Assembly: GCA_036756705.1 (NCBI GenBank)
Contig: DAIOKN010000016.1
Location: forward strand, 1-47,033
Direction: 5' to 3'
Length of the DNA: 47,033 bases
Origin: Caproicibacter sp002399225
Lineage (GTDB): Bacteria; Bacillota; Clostridia; Oscillospirales; Acutalibacteraceae
In this document: positions 22,432-30,410 of the stretch, in pieces
Layout: every line of letters starts with the position of its first letter
How positions within the stretch are numbered: the first letter of the stretch is position 1
Translations under genes and position numbers: made by a program
Notes under the pieces: generated by a model
What the model was told of the DNA's origin: nothing
Database searches by the model: none
What the model saw: the letters and a program-made list of their open reading frames with translations, nothing else

Positions 22432-23352
22432 ATGAAAAAATTGATACTGCCTTTTTTGGCTGTTACCCTGGCGGCCGCTTCCCTGGTGGGATGTTCCGGT
22501 TCCCCGGCGGCCGGTTCCTCGGCCGTTCAGTCGAAAGCCGCAGTTTCTGCTTCAGATACCTCTGCCGTATCCGGTCAGGTGACCTGTTCCGGCTCTTCTG
22601 CACTGCAGCCGCTGGTCCAGGCCGCAGCCGACAGCTTCCAGGAGAAGAATCCGGATGTTTCCGTCATGGTAAATGCCGGAGGTTCGGGGACCGGTTTGCA
22701 GAATGTTTCGGACAAAACCGTTGACATCGGAGATTCCGACCTTTTTGCCGAGGAAAAACTGGATTCGGCGAAGGCATCTGCGCTGGAAGACCATATCGTC
22801 TGTGTCGTCGGCGTTGCTGCGGTGGTCAACCCGAAGGTCGATGTGAGTAACGTGACAAAACAGCAACTTCTCGATATCTTCACCGGCAAGACGACAAATT
22901 GGAAAGAACTCGGCGGAAAAGATCAGAAAATCGTCATTATCAACCGCCCGGTCTCTTCCGGGACCCGCGCGCTTTTTAAAAAATATGCGCTGGAGGGGAA
23001 AGGCGAAGCTGCAGGTGTCGCTCTGACGGAGGATAATTCCGGTATCCTGAAGCAAAATGTGGCGCAGACTCCCGGCGCAATCGCCTACCTCGCTTTTTCT
23101 TACCTGACGGACAGCACGGTCAAATCGCTTTCCATCGACGGAGTCAAGCCGACCTACGACAATATCTACAGCGGCAGATACGGCGTTTGGGGATATGAAC
23201 ACATGTACACGTACGGAAAAGCGACCGGCGCGGCCAAGGCTTTCCTGAATTACATTCAGGGGCCGGACTGTGAAAAGGTCATTGCGGAGAAAGGATATGG
23301 ACTCTCTCAGAAGATGACGGTGAAACGCAGCGCACCCGGTGCAAAACAATGA
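22432..23352 (+). CDS. pstS: Phosphate-binding lipoprotein PstS
   Basis: A 306-aa extracytoplasmic solute-binding protein that delivers phosphate to the PstCAB importer. The signal peptide ends in a lipobox (ASLVGC, Cys near 21), followed by a Ser/Ala-rich linker. Phosphate-contacting motifs are CSGSSALQPL (about 51-60), AGGSGTGL and the RPVSSGTRALF stretch. The fold is the periplasmic-binding-protein type. GGAGAGAGAG precedes the ATG. It leads the seven-gene phosphate operon behind a Pho box, and a hairpin after it probably protects its message so that it is made in excess over the permeases. Confidence 0.95.
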   Translation: MKKLILPFLAVTLAAASLVGCSGSPAAGSSAVQSKAAVSASDTSAVSGQVTCSGSSALQPLVQAAADSFQEKNPDVSVMVNAGGSGTGLQNVSDKTVDIGDSDLFAEEKLDSAKASALEDHIVCVVGVAAVVNPKVDVSNVTKQQLLDIFTGKTTNWKELGGKDQKIVIINRPVSSGTRALFKKYALEGKGEAAGVALTEDNSGILKQNVAQTPGAIAYLAFSYLTDSTVKSLSIDGVKPTYDNIYSGRYGVWGYEHMYTYGKATGAAKAFLNYIQGPDCEKVIAEKGYGLSQKMTVKRSAPGAKQ

Positions 23353-23384
23353 AAAAACGGACGTTGACAGCTTTGCATAAAACC

Positions 23385-23403
23385 CGCCGGAAGACTTCCG
23401 GCG
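23385..23403 (+). promoter_or_regulatory. Stem-loop in the pstS-pstC spacer
   Basis: CGCCGGA (23385-23391) and TCCGGCG (23397-23403) pair around a 5-base loop with no U-run after it. It lies in the roughly 140-base gap between the binding-protein and permease genes, a usual place for a stem-loop that stabilises the upstream message and lowers downstream expression. Confidence 0.5.
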
Positions 23404-23492
23404 GCCGAAGGATTCCGCCCGGCGGCGGGGCCCTTTCGGCAGTTTCCGGGGAATGCTGCTCCTTGCCGTTTAAAAATGCGGAGGTGCCGCAA

Positions 23493-24392
23493 ATGCGGGG
23501 GAAATCCATGTTTCGAAAAGAATATTTCGGGCGTATCGTTGTGACGATCGCCGGGCTGTTTCTCATCTTTCTGACCATTTCCATCGGCGCGTTTCTGCTC
23601 TACCGGGGAGCGGCGACCTTTACCGCGGATCACCACAGTGTCGCCGAGTTTCTGTTTTCTTCCGATTGGGCCCCGGCACAGCAAGGGAGCGGCGGCAAAG
23701 TGGGAGCGGCGATTTTTATTGCCGGTTCCATTCTGATCAGTTCGTTTGCCCTGTTTTTAGCCACGCCGTTCAGCTTGGCGGCGGCGGTCTTCATGACGGA
23801 AATTTCCCCCAGACTGGGCCGCAAGGTTCTCCAGCCCGCCGTTGAGATTTTTGTCGGCATCCCGTCTGTCGTTTACGGTTGGGTTGGGCTGACGGTTCTG
23901 GTGCCTTTTCTCGCCGGCGTTTTTCACCTCGCTTACGGCTACAGCGTCCTCGCCGGGGCCGTGGTGCTTGCCGTGATGATTTTTCCCACCATCACGAGCG
24001 TTTCCGTGGATGCCATCCGAAATGTTCCGATCGAGTACAAAGAGGCTTCCTATGGCCTCGGTTCCACCCGCTGGCAGATGATCCGCCGCGTCATTGTTCC
24101 GACCGCCGTGCCGGGAATCCTCACGGGTGTTGTGCTCGGACTGGCCCGCGCGTTCGGCGAGGCGCTCGCCGTCGCCATGGTGATAGGGAAGATGCAGGCT
24201 TTTCCGGAAAATCTTCTCCTTTCGCCGACCACAAACCTGACGGCCGAAATTACGGCGGATATGGGAAACACTACGCTGGGCAGTGAGATCAACAACGCGC
24301 TCTGGTCCATGGCGCTGCTGCTCCTGCTGATCTCTTTCCTCTTTATTTTGATGATCCGAGCCATCGGAAAATTGGGGGCCGGGCAAAAATGA
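23493..24392 (+). CDS. pstC: Phosphate ABC transporter permease PstC
   Basis: A membrane permease of about 299 aa with six transmembrane helices and the ABC-coupling loop EYKEASYGLGSTRWQMIRRV. It forms the PstC-PstA channel. The open frame can be read from 23349, overlapping pstS, but that adds 48 residues of low-complexity, Arg- and Gly-rich sequence. ATG 23493 is chosen because GGAGG stands eight bases upstream, and ATG 23508 is also possible. It overlaps pstA by 4 bases. Confidence 0.9.
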   Translation: MRGKSMFRKEYFGRIVVTIAGLFLIFLTISIGAFLLYRGAATFTADHHSVAEFLFSSDWAPAQQGSGGKVGAAIFIAGSILISSFALFLATPFSLAAAVFMTEISPRLGRKVLQPAVEIFVGIPSVVYGWVGLTVLVPFLAGVFHLAYGYSVLAGAVVLAVMIFPTITSVSVDAIRNVPIEYKEASYGLGSTRWQMIRRVIVPTAVPGILTGVVLGLARAFGEALAVAMVIGKMQAFPENLLLSPTTNLTAEITADMGNTTLGSEINNALWSMALLLLLISFLFILMIRAIGKLGAGQK

Positions 24393-25285
24393 GACAAATC
24401 CATCAGAAAGCAAAAGCCGCGGACCGGGCGGCAACGGCGGCCCTTTATGCCGTCGCGGGCTTTTTTCTGGCGCTGCTCGCCGCGTTCACCATTTATATTC
24501 TTTACAGAGGAGCCCTGGCGTTTCGCCCGGAGTACCTGAGCTTTACCCGGCAGGGGATCGGGCCGCAGTTTTTTAATACCGTCTATCTTGTCTTTCTTTC
24601 CCTTCTGATTTCGGTTCCGGTCGGGGCCGCGGCGGGGATCTATATGGCGGAATATGCGGGAGAAGGCAGGCTGACGCATTTTCTGCGCACCTGCATTGAA
24701 ACGCTTGCCTCTCTGCCTTCCATCGTCGTCGGGCTGTTCGGTTACCTTGTCTTTCTCATGATGACAGGTTCGCACTGGAATCTGCTTGCCGGCGCACTGG
24801 CTGTTTCCATTCTGAACATCCCTTCCCTCACAACGGTGACGGAAGACGCGCTGGAGGGCGTTCCGGTTCAACTTCGGGAAGGAAGCCTCGGCCTGGGCGC
24901 AACGCACTGGCAGACCATTACGGGCGTTCTCCTGCCAGCGGCGCTGCCCCGCATCATCACGGGCATTGTCATGGCGGCTGGCAGAGGCTTCGGGGAAGCC
25001 GCCGCCCTGCTCTTCCCCTCGGGGAGGATCTCCGATGTGAATTTCCATAACTGGAACCCGTTCAGTCTCCGTTCCCCTCTGAATCCCCTCCGCCCGGCGG
25101 ATACCCTTGCCGTGCATATCTGGGCGCTCAAGACCGAAGGGGTAGAAGCGAACGCCGCTCAGCTTTCCGATCTTTCCTCCGCCGTGCTGATTCTCATGGT
25201 GTTTGCATTCAGTCTGGGGTCGCGCTGGATCGGCGGCAGGCTGGAGCGCCGGATGACCGGCGGTTTCAAGGAGGGGAAAAAATGA
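24389..25285 (+). CDS. pstA: Phosphate ABC transporter permease PstA
   Basis: A 298-aa permease with six predicted helices. The coupling loop reads PVQLREGSLGLGATHWQTI, and LPSIVVGLFGYLVF is the PstA landmark in the third helix region. It pairs with PstC to carry phosphate inward. It overlaps both neighbours by 4 bases, so translation of pstC, pstA and pstB is coupled. Confidence 0.93.
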   Translation: MRQIHQKAKAADRAATAALYAVAGFFLALLAAFTIYILYRGALAFRPEYLSFTRQGIGPQFFNTVYLVFLSLLISVPVGAAAGIYMAEYAGEGRLTHFLRTCIETLASLPSIVVGLFGYLVFLMMTGSHWNLLAGALAVSILNIPSLTTVTEDALEGVPVQLREGSLGLGATHWQTITGVLLPAALPRIITGIVMAAGRGFGEAAALLFPSGRISDVNFHNWNPFSLRSPLNPLRPADTLAVHIWALKTEGVEANAAQLSDLSSAVLILMVFAFSLGSRWIGGRLERRMTGGFKEGKK

Positions 25286-26037
25286 GCGTTAAAATCAGTG
25301 TCAAGTCCCTGAATCTGCATTACGGCGACCTGCACGCCCTGAAAAATATCAGCATGGAAATCGAGAAATGTCGTGTGACGGCGCTGATCGGTCCTTCCGG
25401 CTGCGGCAAATCGACTTTTCTGAAGACCTTAAACCGGATGAACGACCTTGTGCCGGGCGTGAAGATCGAGGGGACGGTCAGAATAGACGGCAGGGATATT
25501 TATTCCCGCGAAACGGATGTGACCCTTCTGCGCAAGCAGGTCGGTATGGTCTTTCAAAAGCCGAATCCGTTTCCGATGTCCATCTATGACAATATCGCCT
25601 ACGGCCCGCGCATCCACGGAATGAAAAGCCGCAGGCAGCTCGACGAAACGGTTGAAAAGAGCCTGCGCGGCGCCGCGCTGTGGGATGAAATCAAAGACCG
25701 GATGAAAACCAGTGCGCTCGGGCTTTCCGGCGGGCAGCAGCAGCGCCTCTGCATTGCGCGCGCCCTCGCCGTGGAGCCGGAAGTCCTTCTGATGGATGAA
25801 CCGACCAGCGCCCTCGACCCGATTTCCACCATGAAAGTGGAGGAGCTGATTTCAAACCTGAAGGAGAAGTACACGATTGTCATTGTCACGCACAACATGC
25901 AGCAGGCGGCGCGCATCTCGGGCAGCACCGCGTTTTTCCTGCACGGCGAAGTCGTTGAATACGCGGACACCGACAAACTTTTTTCCATGCCGCAGAACAA
26001 GAAAACCGAAGACTACATCACCGGGCGTTTCGGATGA
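25282..26037 (+). CDS. pstB: Phosphate ABC transporter ATPase PstB
   Basis: A 251-aa ATPase that powers PstCA. Walker A GPSGCGKST (about 36-44), Q-loop VFQKPNPFPMS, signature LSGGQQQRL and Walker B VLLMDEPTSALDP are all intact. The KPNPFPMSIYDNI stretch after the Q-loop is diagnostic of PstB. GGAGGGG precedes the ATG within the end of pstA. Confidence 0.96.
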   Translation: MSVKISVKSLNLHYGDLHALKNISMEIEKCRVTALIGPSGCGKSTFLKTLNRMNDLVPGVKIEGTVRIDGRDIYSRETDVTLLRKQVGMVFQKPNPFPMSIYDNIAYGPRIHGMKSRRQLDETVEKSLRGAALWDEIKDRMKTSALGLSGGQQQRLCIARALAVEPEVLLMDEPTSALDPISTMKVEELISNLKEKYTIVIVTHNMQQAARISGSTAFFLHGEVVEYADTDKLFSMPQNKKTEDYITGRFG

Positions 26038-26105
26038 ACATTAATCCGTTATACCGCTTTAAAATTTTGCAGAACCCGATATAATTAAGAAGGGAAGACG
26101 GCGGA

Positions 26106-26768
26106 ATGAGCGCGCGAAGCGAATTTGACCATGAGCTGGAACATCTTCACCTGGATCTCATCCGGTTGGGCGGGCTGATTGAGGAAGCAATCGACCGCTC
26201 CATTACGGCGCTGGAGAAACACGACAAAAAACTGGCCCAAAACGTTATTGACAGCGACAGGCAGATCGACGACCTGGAGCATGCGATCGAGGCCCGATGC
26301 CTGAGTCTGCTTCTGCGGCAGCAGCCCGTCGCAAAGGATCTGCGGGCAATTTCCGCGGCGCTGAAGATGGTGACGGACATGGAGCGCATCGGGGATCAGG
26401 CCGCCGATATCGCCGATATCAGCCGGCGCTTTCGCAGCGGTCCCTACGTCAAAAACCTGGAACATATTCCCATGATGGCCCGTATCGCCTCTTCAATGGT
26501 CAAAGACAGCGTGAACTCTTTCATCAAGAGCGACGTTCAGGCGGCTCAGAAGATTATTCGCAGGGATGACGAAGTCGATAAGCTGTTTGAGACCATTCAG
26601 CAGGAGCTGATTTTCGTTCTCACGCATGATCCGGAAGCGGCCGATCAGGCCGTCGATTTCCTGATGGTTGCAAAATATCTGGAACGAATCGGGGATCATG
26701 CGGTCAACCTCTGCGGATGGGTCATTTTTTCGGTGACCGGGAAACGCAGGGATTCAAAAATCGTTTAA
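26106..26768 (+). CDS. phoU: Phosphate signalling protein PhoU
   Basis: A 220-aa all-helical protein made of two three-helix PhoU repeats. The conserved metal-binding motifs are DMERIGDQAADIADI in the first half and YLERIGDHAVNL in the second. PhoU links PstB occupancy to PhoR and keeps the Pho response off when phosphate is plentiful. A consensus TATAAT at 26080-26085 in the 68-base gap after pstB might give some independent transcription, but its -35 is poor. Confidence 0.95.
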   Translation: MSARSEFDHELEHLHLDLIRLGGLIEEAIDRSITALEKHDKKLAQNVIDSDRQIDDLEHAIEARCLSLLLRQQPVAKDLRAISAALKMVTDMERIGDQAADIADISRRFRSGPYVKNLEHIPMMARIASSMVKDSVNSFIKSDVQAAQKIIRRDDEVDKLFETIQQELIFVLTHDPEAADQAVDFLMVAKYLERIGDHAVNLCGWVIFSVTGKRRDSKIV

Positions 26769-26797
26769 ACGGCACAAAGATTCGGAGGCTTGCCTGC

Positions 26798-27487
26798 ATG
26801 CAGAAGCACGCGTTCGTTGTGGAAGATGACGAAAATATCCGTGAAATTATTCAATGTGCGCTTGAGTCCAGCGGACTTCTGGTGAGCGGATTTGAAGATG
26901 CCGTCGGGATGTTCCGGGCTTTGGAGGAGGAACGGCCGGATGTCATTTTGCTCGACCTGATGCTTCCCCGTATGGACGGGCTGAGCGCTCTGAAAAAATT
27001 GAAGGGCGATGCGGCTTCCGCCCGGATTCCCGTCCTGATTCTCACTGCGAAAAGCAGCGAAACCGATAAGGTGGCCGGTCTGGATCTCGGGGCGGACGAT
27101 TACATTACGAAACCGTTCGGTGTGCTGGAGCTGCAGGCCCGCGTGCGCGCCGCCCTGCGCCGCACTTCCGGTGAGCTTAAGCGGGAACCGGTTTACGAAT
27201 ACCGCGGGCTCCGGCTGAGCCGGGCGAGGCACGAGGTGACCCTGAACGGGGAAAAAATCGGGCTGACGCTGAAAGAATTCGACCTGCTGCAATTTCTGAT
27301 GGAAAACGCGGATCGCGCCGTGAGCCGCAACGAAATTTTAGACCGGGTCTGGGGCTCCGGCTACACGGGCGAGACCCGCACGCTTGACATGCATATCCGA
27401 AGCCTGCGCCAGAAGCTGAGCGACACTGCCGGCGACGGCGGATTCATTGCCACCGTGCGCGGCGTGGGATATAAGTTTAACGCATAA
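26798..27487 (+). CDS. phoB: PhoB/PhoP-type response regulator
   Basis: A 229-aa OmpR-class regulator. The receiver domain has VVEDDEN near the start, the phospho-acceptor Asp in VILLDLMLPRMDG (about residue 53) and Lys in YITKPFG. The winged-helix domain ends in VRGVGYKF. ATG 26798 is chosen because CGGAGG lies nine bases upstream and the receiver begins at once; the longer frame from 26717 overlaps phoU and adds non-homologous sequence. It is expected to bind the Pho box at 22311-22333. A terminator hairpin directly after it should reduce read-through into phoR. Confidence 0.92.
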   Translation: MQKHAFVVEDDENIREIIQCALESSGLLVSGFEDAVGMFRALEEERPDVILLDLMLPRMDGLSALKKLKGDAASARIPVLILTAKSSETDKVAGLDLGADDYITKPFGVLELQARVRAALRRTSGELKREPVYEYRGLRLSRARHEVTLNGEKIGLTLKEFDLLQFLMENADRAVSRNEILDRVWGSGYTGETRTLDMHIRSLRQKLSDTAGDGGFIATVRGVGYKFNA

Positions 27488-27490
27488 AAC

Positions 27491-27522
27491 AACAGCCGGC
27501 TGTGCAAAGCCGGCTGTTTTAT
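27491..27522 (+). terminator. Intercistronic terminator between phoB and phoR
   Basis: Arms 27491-27501 and 27508-27518 (AACAGCCGGCT and its complement) form an 11-bp stem with a 6-base loop, followed by TTTAT. It probably acts as a partial terminator that makes phoR less abundant than phoB. Confidence 0.7.
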
Positions 27523-27540
27523 AAAGAAAGGAAAAAGGCC

Positions 27541-29274
27541 ATGAAGCGCGCTTTCTTTGTCCGGAGCCTTCTGGTTGCGGTCGCAGCGCTTGCCATTTCC
27601 GTTTTTGTTTCCGCGTTTGTGCTGCAGCATCAATATCTGGAAAACCGGAAGGCGGAAATGAAAGAGCTGCTCAGCGTGATGTCGGTTTCGGCAAGCACCT
27701 CGGATTACGGTAGCCTTGCGAAAAAACTCGCGGGGCTTTCGTCAAATTCCATGCGGATCACATTCATTGCCCCGGACGGCACCGTGAAAGGGGACAGTGC
27801 CGCCGACCCGGATACCATGGAAAACCATAGGAACCGCCCGGAAGTTAAAGCCGCGATACAGTGGGGTTACGGGGATGATGTCCGCCATTCCGATACGATC
27901 GGGATCGACATGCTCTACGCGGCGAAAAGGCTCCCCGGCGACATGGTGATCCGGGCGTCGGTTACGATTGAAAGCATCTACGCACATCTCTGGTCGCTGG
28001 TTCCCGGTCTGCTGATCGGCGTTCTGCTGGCGCTTGCGGTCATACCGTTCCTCGCATGGAAGCTTGCGGACGGCATTGTCAGACCGTTCGAGGAGGTGGC
28101 CGCTTCCCTCCGGAACATCAACGGCGGCGGTTATGGGACGGAGCTTTGCAAACCCGCCTATCAGGAACTCGGCCCGATTGTCCGGCAGATCAATGAGCTT
28201 TCACACAGAATTTCCGGTGCGCTGGCAGAACTCACGGCTGAGCGCGGGCGCATCTCTTACTTGCTGGACAATATGAACGAAGGTCTCGTCGTTCTTGACG
28301 GCGCCCAGCATATTCTTCTGATCAACCGCTCCGCCTGTGCTTTCTTCGGCGCGTCGAAAAAGCTGAATGGGGAAAACCTGCTTTGTCTGACCCATACGCC
28401 GCGCATCATGGAAGCCGTGCGCAATGCCTCTGAAAACGGAAAGCATGATTCTTTTGATTTTGACCCGCCGGACGGAGGCAAGACTCTTCAGCTGTTTATC
28501 AGCCCTGTGCCCGGGGAAAACGGAAGCATTTCCGGCGGTGTCACGCTGCTGGTCAACGATGTGACGGCCATGCGTAAAACGGAGCAGATCCGAGCCGAAT
28601 TTGTGGCGAACGCCTCGCATGAACTGAAAACGCCGCTGACCGCGATCAAGGGTTTCGCAGAACTGATCCAGTCCGGAATGGTTGACGATCCCCGGAAGAA
28701 ATCCAAATATTTGTCTCTGATTTGCTCCGAAACCGACCGGATGATTGTTTTGATCAGCGACATTCTGCGGCTTTCGGAGCTGGAGTCTCTCTCGGAGGAC
28801 ACGGGAAAATCCAGCGTCAGTCTGCTTGCCGTCGCGCAGAAGGTTCGGGAATCCCTCGCCCTTGAGGCAAACGAAAATCATGTGGCCGTTACGGTCTCCG
28901 GTGATGCGGGCGTCCTTACCGCCAACCCGGATCGGCTGACTCAGATGCTCCTCAATCTTCTCGACAATGCGATCAAATATAACCATACCGGCGGCAGCGC
29001 CTCTGTGGTGGTCAGGCAAATGCCAAATGCTGTTGCGGTGACCGTTTCCGACACCGGGATCGGAATTCCGCCGGAAGCGAAAGACCGGGTCTTTGAGCGC
29101 TTTTACCGCGTGGACAAAAGCCGTAGCCGCAAAATCGGCGGAACGGGGCTCGGGCTTTCCATTGTGAAACATATTGCCGGTCTGTATCACGGCGAGATCC
29201 ATTTAAAGAGCGCGGTGGATAAGGGCACTTCGATTGAAATTATTTTCCCGACAGAACAGGGGCGGCCGGATTGA
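27541..29274 (+). CDS. phoR: Phosphate-regulon sensor kinase PhoR
   Basis: A 577-aa membrane kinase. TM1 (about 8-30), an extracytoplasmic domain (about 31-155) and TM2 (about 157-180) are followed by a HAMP segment, a PAS domain (about 240-340), the dimerisation/H-box with FVANASHELKTPLTAIKG and the ATPase domain with NLLDNAIKYN, DTGIGIPPE and GGTGLGLSI. This large build is the usual Gram-positive PhoR/WalK-like layout. ATG 27541 follows AAAGAAAGGAAAAAGG; the longer GTG frame from 27502 starts inside the terminator hairpin and is rejected. It closes the phosphate operon. Confidence 0.92.
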   Translation: MKRAFFVRSLLVAVAALAISVFVSAFVLQHQYLENRKAEMKELLSVMSVSASTSDYGSLAKKLAGLSSNSMRITFIAPDGTVKGDSAADPDTMENHRNRPEVKAAIQWGYGDDVRHSDTIGIDMLYAAKRLPGDMVIRASVTIESIYAHLWSLVPGLLIGVLLALAVIPFLAWKLADGIVRPFEEVAASLRNINGGGYGTELCKPAYQELGPIVRQINELSHRISGALAELTAERGRISYLLDNMNEGLVVLDGAQHILLINRSACAFFGASKKLNGENLLCLTHTPRIMEAVRNASENGKHDSFDFDPPDGGKTLQLFISPVPGENGSISGGVTLLVNDVTAMRKTEQIRAEFVANASHELKTPLTAIKGFAELIQSGMVDDPRKKSKYLSLICSETDRMIVLISDILRLSELESLSEDTGKSSVSLLAVAQKVRESLALEANENHVAVTVSGDAGVLTANPDRLTQMLLNLLDNAIKYNHTGGSASVVVRQMPNAVAVTVSDTGIGIPPEAKDRVFERFYRVDKSRSRKIGGTGLGLSIVKHIAGLYHGEIHLKSAVDKGTSIEIIFPTEQGRPD

Positions 29275-29353
29275 GTTCCGCCGCCCTTTCTATGTATTCC
29301 CCCGCTGCATCAGGAAAAGTTAGATTGCAAAGGCGCAGAAGCGTGGACATCAC

Positions 29354-29383
29354 GCAATAAGTTAGTAATAGCTAACTTATTGC
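29354..29383. promoter_or_regulatory. 12-bp perfect dyad upstream of the MerR gene
   Basis: GCAATAAGTTAG (29354-29365) and CTAACTTATTGC (29372-29383) are inverted arms around TAATAG with no U-run. The TTATTGC word recurs in the promoter spacer at 30340-30358, so this may be a further binding site for the MerR protein. It lies about 30 bases before the -35 at 29415. Confidence 0.45.
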
Positions 29384-29414
29384 ACGAAATTCGTTCTCTG
29401 TCAACCTTTTTCTA

Positions 29415-29445
29415 TTGACTTTATTCTAAGTGGAATGTTTAAAAT
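29415..29445 (+). promoter_or_regulatory. MerR-type promoter (19-bp spacer) of the MerR gene
   Basis: TTGACT (29415-29420) and TAAAAT (29440-29445) are separated by 19 bases, two more than ideal. The stretched spacer is the hallmark of promoters that MerR-family activators untwist, so autoregulation is likely. Confidence 0.6.
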
Positions 29446-29493
29446 AAACTTATAAAAAAGACATTTTGCTGTAAGGTTTTAAGGAGGTGCAAC

Positions 29494-30294
29494 ATGAAAG
29501 AATTTTATACGATCGGTGAGACGGCGGCTCTTCTGGGGGTGACAACACAGACTTTGCGCTACTATGACAAAATCGGTCTGTTATCACCTCATCATACTGA
29601 TCCTGTGAGCCATTATCGCTACTACTGCTACCACCAATTTCATCTGATTGACCGGATCCGGTATCTGGAAGGATTTGGGCTGTCGCTGGAAGAAATCCGG
29701 CAGATTATCAGAAGCGGAAAGGTAGATCAATTGCTGAATTATCTTCGGGAGCAGCGACAGGAGACCATTCGGGAACTTCGAAATTTGCAGGATCGCGTGA
29801 AGGATATTGACTGGTATCTAGATTATTTTTCTTATATGGGAACGCAAAAGGCGGGGGAGAATCTGTACCGCATTCAGCAGCCTGAGCGCTACATCATCAA
29901 GTGTCCCTGCTACTACAGAGAACCTTTGCCGGATATGGAAATCCGCCTGGCAAAAGTCAAGAGCAGGCCGGAATACGCCCATGTGAAATTTCACCGGCAG
30001 TATGGATATAGCCTGGATATTGAAAGTCTGTTCCACAGAGAATTTTATCCCAGAGAATATTTTATCTTTCTGAATCAAAAGCCGCAGGAGCTTGCGCCTT
30101 CGCAGTATGATGTGTTGCCGGAAGGGGAATATCTTTGCATTAGAACGCAACTGCTTCATGAGGACTGGGACCCTGAGCCGCTCACGGCGTATTTTTCCAA
30201 CAAGGAACGTCCGAAACTGACTCTGGCGATGGAATTTGAAGATAATTTAGTGGATTGGTCTGATGCCTGGTATGAACTACAAGCCTTGTTGTAA
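29494..30294 (+). CDS. MerR-family transcriptional regulator with an effector-binding C-terminal domain
   Basis: A 266-aa regulator. Residues 4-72 form the MerR winged helix-turn-helix (YTIGETAALLGVTTQTLRYY, then the wing with GLLSPHHTDP). A coiled-coil dimerisation helix (about 80-118) follows, and the rest is a ligand-binding domain of BmrR/GyrI-like size. No Cys-rich metal site is present, so an organic effector is likely. An ideal AAGGAGG precedes the ATG. The next two genes, a PLP lyase and an amino-acid symporter, are probable targets, since the lyase promoter also has a 19-bp spacer. Confidence 0.88.
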   Translation: MKEFYTIGETAALLGVTTQTLRYYDKIGLLSPHHTDPVSHYRYYCYHQFHLIDRIRYLEGFGLSLEEIRQIIRSGKVDQLLNYLREQRQETIRELRNLQDRVKDIDWYLDYFSYMGTQKAGENLYRIQQPERYIIKCPCYYREPLPDMEIRLAKVKSRPEYAHVKFHRQYGYSLDIESLFHREFYPREYFIFLNQKPQELAPSQYDVLPEGEYLCIRTQLLHEDWDPEPLTAYFSNKERPKLTLAMEFEDNLVDWSDAWYELQALL

Positions 30295-30333
30295 TTGTTC
30301 ACAGCCGATCCAATTTTTTGTCAATTTGCACAA

Positions 30334-30364
30334 TTGACCTTATTGCAGGAATAAGAGGTATCTT
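30334..30364 (+). promoter_or_regulatory. MerR-type promoter (19-bp spacer) of the PLP lyase gene
   Basis: TTGACC (30334-30339) and TATCTT (30359-30364) are 19 bases apart. The spacer holds an imperfect dyad, CCTTATT and AATAAGAGG. Together with the similar promoter of the regulator gene this indicates direct MerR-type activation. Confidence 0.65.
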
Positions 30365-30410
30365 TAAGATAACCAAAGAGAAGCGCGCTCTCGGGTTTTA
30401 GGAGGTACTT

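Noticed and set aside
23349..23492. N-terminal extension of PstC overlapping pstS
   Set aside because: The added residues are Gly/Arg-rich, encoded by a hairpin region, and a better ribosome site precedes ATG 23493.
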